From assembly GCA_020859985.1 (NCBI GenBank), contig JAJBVD010000078.1, positions 25,728 through 89,727 of the forward strand: a stretch of 64,000 bases of DNA, written 5' to 3'. The notes beneath the pieces are model-generated. The model saw nothing but the letters and a program-made list of their open reading frames with translations. It did no database searches and was not told the DNA's origin. This stretch comes from Clostridiales bacterium (GTDB lineage Bacteria > Bacillota > Clostridia > Lachnospirales > Lachnospiraceae). The position numbers were made by a program, and so were the translations under genes. Below, in pieces: positions 28,373 through 38,573 of the stretch. Position 1 is the first letter of the stretch. Every line of letters begins with the position of its first letter.

Positions 28373-28405
28373 AAAACCCATCGGAGCACTGCCCCGGTGG
28401 GTTTT
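28373..28405 (+). terminator. Intrinsic terminator after metG
   Basis: AAAACCCATCGG...CCGGTGGGTTTT. Confidence 0.75.
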
Positions 28406-28483
28406 GTCATCAGCTGTATGTTATTGATATTGCAGAATCTGCACTAGTATTCCATCGTTCGGATATCACGGAATCTGCGTCTA

Positions 28484-29992
28484 TCACTCCATCGTCCGGA
28501 TATCATAGAGCGTATACTGATCGCGGCCGCTTTCCTTGGAGATGTAGAGTGCCTTGTCGGCCTTTTCATACAAATTCTGGAAATTCTTAGCATGCTGCGG
28601 GAACAGCGCGACACCGATACTGCAGGATACAGAAAGAGTCGGTGCGGAATCGACTTTGATGGAGCGCACCATCTGACAGATCATCTCCGCGCGCTCGACT
28701 GCGGCTTCCGGCGTACTGTTTTTCATAAAGATACCGAACTCATCACCGCCAAGACGGCCGATGATGTCGCTCTCGCGGAAGATTTCTTTCAGACCGTTGC
28801 CTACTGTGCTTAAGACGATGTCTCCTATTGCGTGGCCATAACCGTCATTGATGTGTTTGAAAAGGTCGATATCCAGCATCAGAAACGCCTGCGTACCATA
28901 GCAGGCCTCGTCGGCCAGCCAGAGCTTGATGTATTCCTCCGTGGTTTTTTTATTGTTGATGCCGGTCAGGGCATCTGTTTCTGCGAAATGTACAAGGCTT
29001 CTCTGCTTGCGGAATGTAACGACAAGCAGGATCAGTACCAGCACGAGCAGTCCGGTGGCCAGCACCTGAAACAGCCTCGTCTCATAGAAGGTGAACTGGC
29101 TGTAGGAAGCGTGGGCATCGTCTGCAGAAACAACGTAGCAGAGCATCCAGTCGCTCACATCGAGGGATTCAAAAAAGCAATAGAAAGTACCTTCAGTGCT
29201 GACCATGGTAAGCAGATGGGATTCTCCTGCCTGTACATCCTCTTTCCAGTTGGACACAGAATATTTTTCTGTGCCATCTTCTGTGGAAACCGTCACAGTT
29301 CGATATTCTTTGTGCATATTAAAAATACTACTGTCTGTTTCAATCTCAAAAATCTTCGTGCCGCTCTGGGAGATCACAGAACCATCCTCCTGAGTGACAA
29401 TGAGAAACTGTCCGGTTCCTTCATAGAGTTCATTAAACAGAAGGTCGCCGAGTGCGTGGATATCATAGGAGCCGCCGAGCACGCCAACGACCGATTCATC
29501 GCTGTAAATAGGCACGCTCAATACGACGCGGATTGATCCGTCCACCTTGCTGACCACAGGCGTACTTAAAGAACGTGATCCTGCGAGAGATTTCTGAAAA
29601 TATTCCCGTTCAGAGAGATCCCGGATTGAACCATTGCTGTAATAGGCATTGCCGTCTTTGTCTATCAGAGCAATCAGACTTAAGGAGCTTTTCTCCGCGA
29701 CGCTGTAAACCAGCTGCAGAGAGTCCTCTGTAATCAGATTCTCACTCTCGCCGAGATAAGCGGCAAGCCCTTCCAGATATTCATATTGAGATTCAATCGT
29801 GGATGCAAAATGAGACTGCTCACGATTTACACTTTCAATAATGGTATCCTGCGCATTTTCCTTGATCGCCTGCCTGTAAAAATGAAAAAATACAAATATA
29901 CTGGCTACCGCAAAAACAACAAATGCGGAAAAACTGATCGCGTAGAATGGCGTAAGATTTTTATTCTTCTGCACGTAACTGTTCCTCCCCAA
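28484..29992 (-). CDS. Membrane-bound dCache-GGDEF diguanylate cyclase
   Basis: N-term TM, periplasmic sensor with GSYDIHALGDLL, second TM, GRLGGDEFGIFMKN. Confidence 0.88.
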   Translation of the reverse strand: MGRNSYVQKNKNLTPFYAISFSAFVVFAVASIFVFFHFYRQAIKENAQDTIIESVNREQSHFASTIESQYEYLEGLAAYLGESENLITEDSLQLVYSVAEKSSLSLIALIDKDGNAYYSNGSIRDLSEREYFQKSLAGSRSLSTPVVSKVDGSIRVVLSVPIYSDESVVGVLGGSYDIHALGDLLFNELYEGTGQFLIVTQEDGSVISQSGTKIFEIETDSSIFNMHKEYRTVTVSTEDGTEKYSVSNWKEDVQAGESHLLTMVSTEGTFYCFFESLDVSDWMLCYVVSADDAHASYSQFTFYETRLFQVLATGLLVLVLILLVVTFRKQRSLVHFAETDALTGINNKKTTEEYIKLWLADEACYGTQAFLMLDIDLFKHINDGYGHAIGDIVLSTVGNGLKEIFRESDIIGRLGGDEFGIFMKNSTPEAAVERAEMICQMVRSIKVDSAPTLSVSCSIGVALFPQHAKNFQNLYEKADKALYISKESGRDQYTLYDIRTME

Positions 29993-30606
29993 AAGGCAAA
30001 TATACTTAACGCACTTAACACGGTTTTCGTACTTTCGTTAGTATAGCATAATGTTTTAAAAAAGGGTAGAACTTTTGTGAGCAAATTGACAAAAAAATTG
30101 GATTTTACAGTTGAAATTAGTATTTTTAATATGAAATTTGAATCTGGAAGAAGGATGCGCCTGGGAATCCGGCTTTTTTTCAGGGAATCCGGTTGAAAAA
30201 CCTATGGTGCCGGAACAGCAAGCAACGTCGCCGTAAAGGTAGTTCTGTATGCTGCAGCATTTGAGCAGTCTTCCTGTCTGCCGAAAGATCGGTCAAAACG
30301 GATTTGTCAACAATGTAACCAACTGTTTTTTGCCGATTTTTGTGGAATACGTCTGTTGATTTTCAACAGGAAAATCAGTAAAATATTTGAAAGCGTTTGA
30401 AAGTATAATTGAATAATTAACACATGAATGACACAAGTAGTGCTATGCACGTAAATCTGATCACGGAATTATGTAACAACTGATCTGTTTGCGTAATAGA
30501 TGCTTGTGTTTTTTGTCGTTTAATTGAGACGGCTCCCGGTCATTCGAGACGTCAGTTATACTTTTACGAACGGCTGCACAGATTTAAAAAGAAGGAGAAA
30601 AAAGAG

Positions 30607-31143
30607 ATGCCCAAGAACCAGTTTCAGCGAATGATTTTCGCACTTATTACTGTTATCATTACCGTACACGGATATGTATTCTACAGCCTGTACGTCATCA
30701 ACGGAGCGACACTCATGGAAGTGACTGGCGCCGACAGCGTTCTTCATGCCATCCAGACGCAGGGAGGCGTGTATATGTTCGGCCGGATGATGCCCATATG
30801 GGCGCTGATTTTGATCGAGTTCTGCTTTGCCTACGCACTGGAGTGTATGCTTGGAAGTCCGTGTTCGTTCAAGCTCGCCTGCATGAACTTTGATCCGAAG
30901 GAGACACATCCGGTGATTTTTGAAAGCGCCGTCATCTGCGCGACGGTCGGTTTGATGGTTCCTGCGATGAGCTTTCTGGCCGCTTTGTTTTACTATCCGT
31001 ACTATAATGGCTTTCATATTTTGACGTTCCTGGCGAACTGGCTGAAGCTGGTATGTTATAATTTTCCGTTTGCATTTTTCAGCCAGTTGTTCTTTATTCA
31101 GCCGCTGGTACGGACCATTTTTAAAAAAATATTCCGGCAGTAA
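30607..31143 (+). CDS. DUF2798-like integral membrane protein
   Basis: 178 aa, multi-TM; MPKNQFQRMIFALITVIITVHGYVFYS resembles DUF2798. Confidence 0.6.
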   Translation: MPKNQFQRMIFALITVIITVHGYVFYSLYVINGATLMEVTGADSVLHAIQTQGGVYMFGRMMPIWALILIEFCFAYALECMLGSPCSFKLACMNFDPKETHPVIFESAVICATVGLMVPAMSFLAALFYYPYYNGFHILTFLANWLKLVCYNFPFAFFSQLFFIQPLVRTIFKKIFRQ

Positions 31144-31403
31144 AAAGAAAGCCGGAAATGGCCTCTCGACGATGGCCTTCTTCTGTGATGAAATAAAATT
31201 AGATAAGGAGCTTCAGCCTGAGATAGTTGCGGTGATCGGGAAAATCACAGAATCACCGTTTCTTATGCAGAAAGGTAAGCGTGGAAGGAGGCCGATAAAT
31301 ATGTGTACCGCTTTGGAAAAATTAGAAAAAGATGCGGTCGAGCGCAGAGACAGGAAATTAATTATGAAATCAAAAAACCGTCTTGTTTTCACAGGGCGGT
31401 TTT

Positions 31404-31937
31404 TCAACGTTTATTGCGCATTGTTCTGACGCGGTGCTTTCGCGGACTGGCCAGTATTCCCAGAGCGATTCCCGTGGCCAGTCCTCCCAATACATCTGTG
31501 GGATAGTGGATGCCGACATAAAGCCTTGAAAAGGCAATCAGCGAAGCAAGTATCAGAAGCAGTATCCCATATTTTCGCGGTATATTTCTGTAGATAGCAA
31601 CTGCTGAGGCAAAGCTTGCACCTGTATGTCCGGAAGGAAAGGAAGCATCGGCGGCCGGCTGAATGATGCAGGTAAGCCCTTCGATTACTTCATAGGGGCG
31701 TGTGCGGTTAAACAGATTCTTCAGCAGCAGATTGTTGACGAGGAAGGAACTAAGAAGCGCACATGCGGAACAGATTCCTGCAGCCCTCGTCTTTTTTACG
31801 CTGAGCAATATGACAGTGAGGATAATCCAGAAGATTCCCTTATCGCCCAGATGCGTAATCGTTTTAAATATCGGATCGAGAATGGGATTCCGTATGTGTT
31901 CCTGTATAAAAAGCAAAATGGTTTCTTCCATATCCAC
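31404..31937 (-). CDS. PAP2-family phosphatase
   Basis: KNLFNRTRPYEV...ASFPSGHTGASFASAVAIYRN...SRLYVGIHYPTDVLGG. Confidence 0.9.
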   Translation of the reverse strand: MDMEETILLFIQEHIRNPILDPIFKTITHLGDKGIFWIILTVILLSVKKTRAAGICSACALLSSFLVNNLLLKNLFNRTRPYEVIEGLTCIIQPAADASFPSGHTGASFASAVAIYRNIPRKYGILLLILASLIAFSRLYVGIHYPTDVLGGLATGIALGILASPRKHRVRTMRNKR

Positions 31938-31969
31938 AATTGACCTTTCTGGAACAAAAGTTAAAAATC

Positions 31970-32164
31970 TTATTTGTTTTCCTTAAATGGCAGTGCATTT
32001 GTGATGAAGGTTAAGGCATCAATGACTGCTTCCACAATCAACACAATTCCGGTAAATTTCCAGAGTACTGCGGTGGTTGTAAAGGGATTTGCCAGAATAA
32101 TGATGGCAAACAGTACGGTAAGCATAGCACTGATCAGGCTGATATACCAGTATTTTTTCTTCAT
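31970..32164 (-). CDS. Short HdeD/DUF308-like membrane protein
   Basis: 64 aa, two TM segments, AIIILANPFTTTAVLWKFTGIVLIVEAVIDALTFI. Confidence 0.55.
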   Translation of the reverse strand: MKKKYWYISLISAMLTVLFAIIILANPFTTTAVLWKFTGIVLIVEAVIDALTFITNALPFKENK

Positions 32165-32459
32165 GCATCTGATCGCGGATCAGTCTGTGTATATCCTTGG
32201 CGGCAGTCAGCGGCGTGCTTGCGGTCGTAGAGAATGAAAGCTTGCATATTTATCCGAAGCTGCCGAAAAAGAATTAAAACAGCCATATAGTATTTTCGGA
32301 ATAGCCTCTCGACGATGGCCTCCTCCTGTGATACAATGAAAGCCGCGCATGCAGAATTGTGCTTCGCACAATGGCGCGCCCTACATCCATACTCGCTGCG
32401 CGAGTACGGACATGTGATAAAATAAACACAATTTATTTTTTGCCGGAGGAGGCATTTTT

Positions 32460-35400
32460 ATGGGCAATCAGGCGGAAAAAACTGAAAAAAGAAGGATATG
32501 TGCTGGTCTTTTGGCTCATGTCGATGCCGGGAAAACGACTCTGGCGGAAGGCATCCTGTACCTGACCGGAGGCATACGCCATCTGGGCAGAGTCGATCAT
32601 CAGGATGCTTTTTTTGATAATTTTGCGCTGGAACGGGAGCGAGGAATTACGATTTTTTCTAAGCAGGCGCAGGTGGTGCTGCGTCCGGGAATGAGTGCCG
32701 CGGCTGGACATACCGCTGCTGCTTCGCGTGAAGGCGCTCTGAAATCTTCGGTCTCACGTGAAAGAATACCCGGAGTAACTGCATCATGTGAAGAAACCAG
32801 AGGATGCTTTTCGCCGCGGAAAGAGGAGCCTGAAGATTCTGCCCTGTACCTGACGATTCTTGACACCCCGGGACATGTGGATTTTTCTGCGGAGATGGAG
32901 CGGACGCTGCAGGTGCTGGACTACGCGGTGCTGGTGATCAGCGGCGCGGACGGTGTGCAGAGTCATGTGGAGGCCTTATGGAGACTGCTGGCACGTTATG
33001 AGATTCCGGTGTTTCTGTTTGTCAATAAAATGGATCAGCCGGGGACGGACCGGGCGGCGCTGTTGGCGGAGCTGACGCAGAAGCTGGATGAACGCTGCGT
33101 GGATTTTTCCGGCCCGAAGGCAATCGAGAGCATGTCAGGGAGGGCTGCTTTAAAGGATACTGCTTCCAGGAGTGCCTCGTCAAAGCGGAATGTGGAAGAT
33201 GGGGGAGAGGATAGTGATTATTTTGCGTCAGAGGAGTTTCAGGAAGCCCTGGCGATGTGCGATGAGGAGCTGCTGGAAATCTATGCTTCGGGAGAGACGA
33301 TTGGGACGGAAGCAATCCGGAGTGCGATCGCAGCCCGAAAAATATTTCCCTGCTATTTCGGCTCGGCGCTGAAGCTGTGGGGTGTGCAGGAACTGCTGGA
33401 CGGAATTCGCGTCTACAGTGTTTCGAAGGAATATCCGGACGAATTTGGCGCGAGAGTTTTCAAAATCACGCGTGACGCGCAGGGAAACCGCCTGACGCAT
33501 ATGAAGATCACAGGTGGTACACTGCGTGTAAAGGATGTGCTGACGAACCGCAGAAAAGGGGAAAGCCCCGGATCCGGCGGAAAAGGAGAAAGCTCCGGAA
33601 CGGACGGATTAAGTGAGCGGGTCGGAGGAGCAGTTTGGGAAGAAAAAGTCAATCAGATACGCATTTTTTCCGGCGCGGGATATGAAGCCGTGAGCGAGGC
33701 CGGGGCGGGAAGCATCTGCGCGGTCACAGGGCTGGAGCATACCTATGCGGGAGAAGGACTGGGCGCGGAGCCGGAGGGAGAACTGCCGGTGCTGGAGCCG
33801 GTTTTGTCGTACCGGATTGAACTGCCGGAGGGGACGGATGTGCATCAGGCGTTCCGGCAGTTGAAGCAATTGGAGGAGGAAGAACCGCAGCTGCATATCA
33901 CGTGGGTGTCGGGAGCCGGGAGGCACATGACAGACGGCGGTTCTGCCCTGCGTTCTGATGAGAGGAATTCAGGAGGGCGTTCCGCCGGCGCAGCTGCCGC
34001 ACCGCAATCCGATAATACGGCACCTGGAAAAGACAGTCGGATGGGCAGCGGTACCGGCGAGATCCACGCGCAGCTGATGGGCGAGGTGCAGATCGAGATT
34101 CTGCAGAGTATGATCCGGGATCGTTTTGGCCTTGCCGTGAAATTTGGCGAGGGCAGCATTCTGTACCGGGAGACCATTGCCGCGCCGGTCGTCGGCATGG
34201 GACATTTTGAGCCGCTGCGCCATTATGCGGAGGTACACCTTCTGATGGAACCGGCGGAGCGCGGCAGCGGCCTGCAGTTTGACTCAGTCTGCAGCGTGGA
34301 TGATCTGGCTCTGAACTGGCAGCGCCTGATTTTGACGCATCTGGAAGAAAAAACGCATCTCGGCGTGCTCACCGGATCAGAGATTACGGATATGAAGATC
34401 ACACTCATCGCGGGAAGGGCGCACCAGAAGCACACAGAGGGCGGCGATTTCCGGCAGGCAACCTATCGCGCCGTGCGGCAGGGACTTTGTCGTGCGCAGT
34501 CGGTCCTGCTGGAGCCGGTATACAGCTTCCGCATGGAGGTTCCGATGGAGTCTGTGGGGCGGGCGTTGTCCGACATTCAGCGCATGTACGGCACTGCGGA
34601 GCCGCCGGAGCTGATGCAGTCGCCGCGTGGATACAAAGATGCCGGGGGAGGTGCTGCGATACCGGGGACTGCCGGAATGTCAGATGGCAGCATTTCATCA
34701 GGTAGCAGTTCTTCATCGGGCGCTGGTTCGCCGAACAGTGCTGCCGGATCAGCCGGCGGTGACTGGATGGTGATCCGGGGCACCGCACCGGTCGTGACGA
34801 TGCGCGGCTACCAGAGCGAGCTCCTTTCCTATACGAAAGGCCGCGGCCGCCTTTTCTGCCGGATGAGCGGATATGAAGAATGTCATAATGCGCAGGAGGT
34901 CATTGAGACACGCGCTTACAATGCGGAAGCGGATCTGGAGAATCCGTGCGGCTCGGTGTTCTGTGCGCACGGAGCCGGTTTCGTTGTGAACTGGGAGGAT
35001 GTGCCGGACTATGTGCACATCGCCGGGACGGACGCATTTGCGGAGAATACATTTGCAGAAGACGCGTTTTTGGAAGATGCGGAAGTGAGTCTGCGCGGGA
35101 AGAGTCTGTTGCGTGATTTTGCAGGAGACAGCAGCCGCGAAGGAAACGTATCGGGACGGGAAATGCCCCGCAGTGTACGCACCAGTGCGGCTCCGGCCCC
35201 TTCGGTTAGTGATGAAGAATTAAAGCAGATTTTTGAGCGTACCTATGGCGAATCGAAATGGGACACCAACCGTTCCCGTTATGGTTCCGGAAGTGGGACA
35301 GGCCGGACGTCGGATGCGGAGGGAACCGTCAGGGATTTCAACAGAAAACGGAAGCCCGCGCGTTTGGCGGGTGCTGAAGAATGCCTTCTCGTGGACGGCT

Positions 35401-35882
35401 ACAACGTGATTTTTGCCTGGGACGAGCTGAAGGAGTTGGCAAAGACCAGCCTGGAGAGCGCCCGCGGGCGGCTTCTCGATCTGATGAGTAATTATCAGGG
35501 CTACAAAAACAATTACCTGATCGTGGTGTTTGACGCGTACCGGGTAGAAGGCCATGCGACGGAGATTTCCCGCTATCATAATATTTATGTCGTTTTCACA
35601 AAGGAAGCGGAGACCGCCGATCAGTATATCGAGAAGACAGTGCGTCTCATCAACCGCAAATATCATGTGATCGTGGCGACTTCAGATGCGCTCGAACAGG
35701 TCATTATCCTCGGCGCGGGAGCGTCCCGTATGTCCGCGCGGGGGCTGCATGATGAAGTGGATCTGATGCTGAAGGACCTGCGCGAAAATTATATGAACGG
35801 CGTGAATACGACTTCGGGCGGTTCAAAGGCATATCTGCTTGACGGGCGGGAGGATATGCGGGAAGCGCTGCCGGAGGATTAA
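32460..35882 (+). CDS. TetM-like translation factor GTPase fused to C-terminal NYN (YacP/Rae1-type) nuclease domain
   Basis: G1 AHVDAGKTT, G3 DTPGHVDF, G4 NKMD, EF-G/TetM-like domains IV-V; C-term CLLVDGYNVIFAWDELKELAKTSLESARGRLLDLMSNYQGYKNNYLIVVFDAYRVEGH...VFTKEAETADQYIEK...VATSDALEQVIILGAGASRMSARGLHDEV closely resembles B. subtilis Rae1/YacP. Confidence 0.9.
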   Translation: MGNQAEKTEKRRICAGLLAHVDAGKTTLAEGILYLTGGIRHLGRVDHQDAFFDNFALERERGITIFSKQAQVVLRPGMSAAAGHTAAASREGALKSSVSRERIPGVTASCEETRGCFSPRKEEPEDSALYLTILDTPGHVDFSAEMERTLQVLDYAVLVISGADGVQSHVEALWRLLARYEIPVFLFVNKMDQPGTDRAALLAELTQKLDERCVDFSGPKAIESMSGRAALKDTASRSASSKRNVEDGGEDSDYFASEEFQEALAMCDEELLEIYASGETIGTEAIRSAIAARKIFPCYFGSALKLWGVQELLDGIRVYSVSKEYPDEFGARVFKITRDAQGNRLTHMKITGGTLRVKDVLTNRRKGESPGSGGKGESSGTDGLSERVGGAVWEEKVNQIRIFSGAGYEAVSEAGAGSICAVTGLEHTYAGEGLGAEPEGELPVLEPVLSYRIELPEGTDVHQAFRQLKQLEEEEPQLHITWVSGAGRHMTDGGSALRSDERNSGGRSAGAAAAPQSDNTAPGKDSRMGSGTGEIHAQLMGEVQIEILQSMIRDRFGLAVKFGEGSILYRETIAAPVVGMGHFEPLRHYAEVHLLMEPAERGSGLQFDSVCSVDDLALNWQRLILTHLEEKTHLGVLTGSEITDMKITLIAGRAHQKHTEGGDFRQATYRAVRQGLCRAQSVLLEPVYSFRMEVPMESVGRALSDIQRMYGTAEPPELMQSPRGYKDAGGGAAIPGTAGMSDGSISSGSSSSSGAGSPNSAAGSAGGDWMVIRGTAPVVTMRGYQSELLSYTKGRGRLFCRMSGYEECHNAQEVIETRAYNAEADLENPCGSVFCAHGAGFVVNWEDVPDYVHIAGTDAFAENTFAEDAFLEDAEVSLRGKSLLRDFAGDSSREGNVSGREMPRSVRTSAAPAPSVSDEELKQIFERTYGESKWDTNRSRYGSGSGTGRTSDAEGTVRDFNRKRKPARLAGAEECLLVDGYNVIFAWDELKELAKTSLESARGRLLDLMSNYQGYKNNYLIVVFDAYRVEGHATEISRYHNIYVVFTKEAETADQYIEKTVRLINRKYHVIVATSDALEQVIILGAGASRMSARGLHDEVDLMLKDLRENYMNGVNTTSGGSKAYLLDGREDMREALPED

Positions 35883-35918
35883 GAACAGCAGGCCGCAGAA
35901 AAATTTAAATTATTTTCT

Positions 35919-35947
35919 TGCAATCTATGCCGTGATTCTGTATGATG
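35919..35947 (+). promoter_or_regulatory. Putative promoter of the FGGY kinase
   Basis: TTGCAA-17 nt-TATGAT followed by a hairpin at 35967..35994. Confidence 0.5.
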
Positions 35948-36073
35948 AGATTATCAGTTAAGACGGCTGCGTAATGGTTCGGTATTACGCAGCGGCAAAA
36001 TAAATCGCAGGATTCGTGCGTCAGTTCCAAAAGACGGCGGTGTTCCTGCAAAAATGGACAGGAGGTTATTTCA

Positions 36074-37678
36074 ATGAGCTTCGATAAGGAAAATGCAAAG
36101 AAGACGATCGAGAACGGCAAGGCGGTTCTTGGTCTGGAGTTTGGTTCCACGAGAATCAAGGCGGTGCTGGTGGATGAGGCGAATCAGCCGATCGCTTCCG
36201 GCAGCCATGAGTGGGAAAATCAGCTGGTGAACGGTGTCTGGACATACAGCCTGGATGCAATCTGGGGCGGACTTCAGGACTGCTACAGCGATCTGGCAGC
36301 GGATGTGAGAAAGAAATACGGCATAGTGATCGAGAACCTCGCAGCGATCGGCTTCAGCGCAATGATGCATGGCTATCTTGCGTTTGATAAGAATGATCAG
36401 CTTCTGGTGCCGTTCCGCACCTGGAGAAATACGATCACAGAGCAGGCATCCAAAGAACTGCTGGATCTGTTTCAGTTCAATATTCCGCAGAGATGGAGCA
36501 TCTCCCATCTGTATCAGGCAATCTTGAATGGCGAGGAGCATGTGAAGGATGTCGCATTCTTTACGACGCTGGCGGGCTACATACACTGGCAGATGACCGG
36601 GCAGAAAGTGATCGGTATCGGCGACGCATCCGGTATGTTCCCGATCGACAGTGAGACCAGAGATTATAATCAGAAGATGATCGACCAGTTTGACGCGCTG
36701 GTCGCGCCGAAGGGCTATCCGTGGAAGCTGCGCGATATTTTGCCGAAGGCGCTTCTTGCAGGCGAAGACGCTGGTGTTCTCACGGAAGAAGGCGCGAAGA
36801 AGCTGGATGTATCCGGTATGTTAAAACCCGGCGTTCCGATCGCTCCGCCGGAAGGCGATGCGGGTACCGGTATGGCTGCGACCAACAGCGTGGCGGTCCG
36901 CACCGGCAACGTATCCGCGGGTACTTCTGTATTTGCGATGATCGTGCTGGAAAAAGAACTTTCCAAGGCATATCCGGAGATCGACATGGTGACGACGCCG
37001 ACCGGCGACGCGGTAGCGATGGTACACTGCAACAATTGCACCTCCGATCTGAATGCGTGGGTGGGCCTGTTCCGTGAGTTTTCAGAGACATTTGGCCTGG
37101 AAGTAGATATGAATCATCTGTTTGGCACCCTTTATAATAAGGCGCTCGAAGGGGATAAAGACTGCGGCGGTATCGTTGCGTACAATTATTTCGCGGGCGA
37201 GCCGGTGACCGGCCTGAATGAGGGACGTCCGCTCGTGGTGCGTACCCCGGACGCGAAATTCAACCTTGCAAACTTTATGCGCGCGAACCTGTACGCTTCT
37301 CTTTCCACGCTGAAGATCGGTCTCGATCTTCTGCTGAAGAATGAGGATGTAAAGGTAGACCGGATCATGGGACACGGCGGTCTCTTTAAGACAAAGGGCG
37401 TCGGCCAGAGCATTCTTGCGGCAGCGATGGATTCGCCGGTATCCGTGATGGAGACGGCAGGAGAGGGCGGCCCGTGGGGCATGGCGCTTCTGGCTTCTTA
37501 CCTCGTTAACAAAAAAGACGGAGAGTCTCTGGATGCGTTCCTCAATGAGAAGGTATTCGCGGGCAGCGAGGGCGTAGAGATTCAGCCGGATCCGGCGGAT
37601 GTGGCCGGTTTCGACCAGTACATTGAGAGCTACAAGTCCGGCATCGCGATCGAGAAAGCGGCGGTCGAGTCGATCTGA
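36074..37678 (+). CDS. FGGY-family carbohydrate kinase (xylulokinase/ribulokinase-like)
   Basis: [46 protein letters not shown]. Confidence 0.88.
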   Translation: MSFDKENAKKTIENGKAVLGLEFGSTRIKAVLVDEANQPIASGSHEWENQLVNGVWTYSLDAIWGGLQDCYSDLAADVRKKYGIVIENLAAIGFSAMMHGYLAFDKNDQLLVPFRTWRNTITEQASKELLDLFQFNIPQRWSISHLYQAILNGEEHVKDVAFFTTLAGYIHWQMTGQKVIGIGDASGMFPIDSETRDYNQKMIDQFDALVAPKGYPWKLRDILPKALLAGEDAGVLTEEGAKKLDVSGMLKPGVPIAPPEGDAGTGMAATNSVAVRTGNVSAGTSVFAMIVLEKELSKAYPEIDMVTTPTGDAVAMVHCNNCTSDLNAWVGLFREFSETFGLEVDMNHLFGTLYNKALEGDKDCGGIVAYNYFAGEPVTGLNEGRPLVVRTPDAKFNLANFMRANLYASLSTLKIGLDLLLKNEDVKVDRIMGHGGLFKTKGVGQSILAAAMDSPVSVMETAGEGGPWGMALLASYLVNKKDGESLDAFLNEKVFAGSEGVEIQPDPADVAGFDQYIESYKSGIAIEKAAVESI

Positions 37679-37695
37679 GGATAAGGAGGGATATT

Positions 37696-38232
37696 ATGAG
37701 CAAATACGCAGGAACACAGACAGAAAAGAATCTTCAGGCGGCGTTTTCCGGTGAGTCCGAGGCGAGAAACAAATATACCTATTTTGCCTCCACGGCGAAA
37801 AAAGAAGGCTATGAGCAGATAGCAGCTCTGTTCCAGAAGACGGCGGACAACGAGAAAGAGCACGCAAAGATGTGGTTCAAGGAGCTGGAGGGGATCGGCA
37901 ATACGGCGGCGAACCTGCTTGCTGCGGCAGAAGGCGAGAATTACGAGTGGACCGACATGTATGAGGGCTTTGCAAAGACTGCCGAGGAGGAAGGCTTCAA
38001 AGAGTTGGCAGCAAAATTCCGCCTGGTAGCAGCGGTAGAGAAGCATCATGAGGAGCGTTATCGAGCACTGCTGAAGAACGTTGAGACGGCGCAGGTGTTT
38101 GAAAAGAGTGAGGTGAAGGTCTGGGAGTGCCGCAACTGCGGACACATTGTGGTAGGCACAAAGGCTCCGGAGGTTTGCCCGACCTGCAATCATCCGCAGA
38201 GTTATTTCGAGGTGCACGCGGAGAACTATTGA
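37696..38232 (+). CDS. rbr: Rubrerythrin
   Basis: [28 protein letters not shown]-term rubredoxin [25 protein letters not shown]. Confidence 0.95.
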   Translation: MSKYAGTQTEKNLQAAFSGESEARNKYTYFASTAKKEGYEQIAALFQKTADNEKEHAKMWFKELEGIGNTAANLLAAAEGENYEWTDMYEGFAKTAEEEGFKELAAKFRLVAAVEKHHEERYRALLKNVETAQVFEKSEVKVWECRNCGHIVVGTKAPEVCPTCNHPQSYFEVHAENY

Positions 38233-38348
38233 TATAGGTCGCAGCTTCGTTTTGCGAAGCTGTGACGCAGGCTGCCGCATCGCCCACAGGGCGATTCTGC
38301 ATGCGGCGGCTTTCCCGATATATGTCACAGATTTGTTTTGCAAATCCG

Positions 38349-38385
38349 ACCCGCAGCTTACCATTCATGGGGGCTGCGGGTTTTT
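38349..38385 (+). terminator. Intrinsic terminator
   Basis: ACCCGCAGC...GCTGCGGGTTTTT. Confidence 0.8.
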
Positions 38386-38573
38386 CTGTTCGAACAGCAG
38401 GCCACAGACCCGATGCTGTTCTGAACTGTTTTACAAAAAAACACTTGCAAAATGCAATTCATTCCTTTATAATAGTCCATGAAATCGAACATATGTTTGT
38501 AATCCGCGCAAAGCAGGAGATGAGTTTCGTATCTATGAAGGTATTGAACGGTTACGTAAGGAATTGGTATGGT

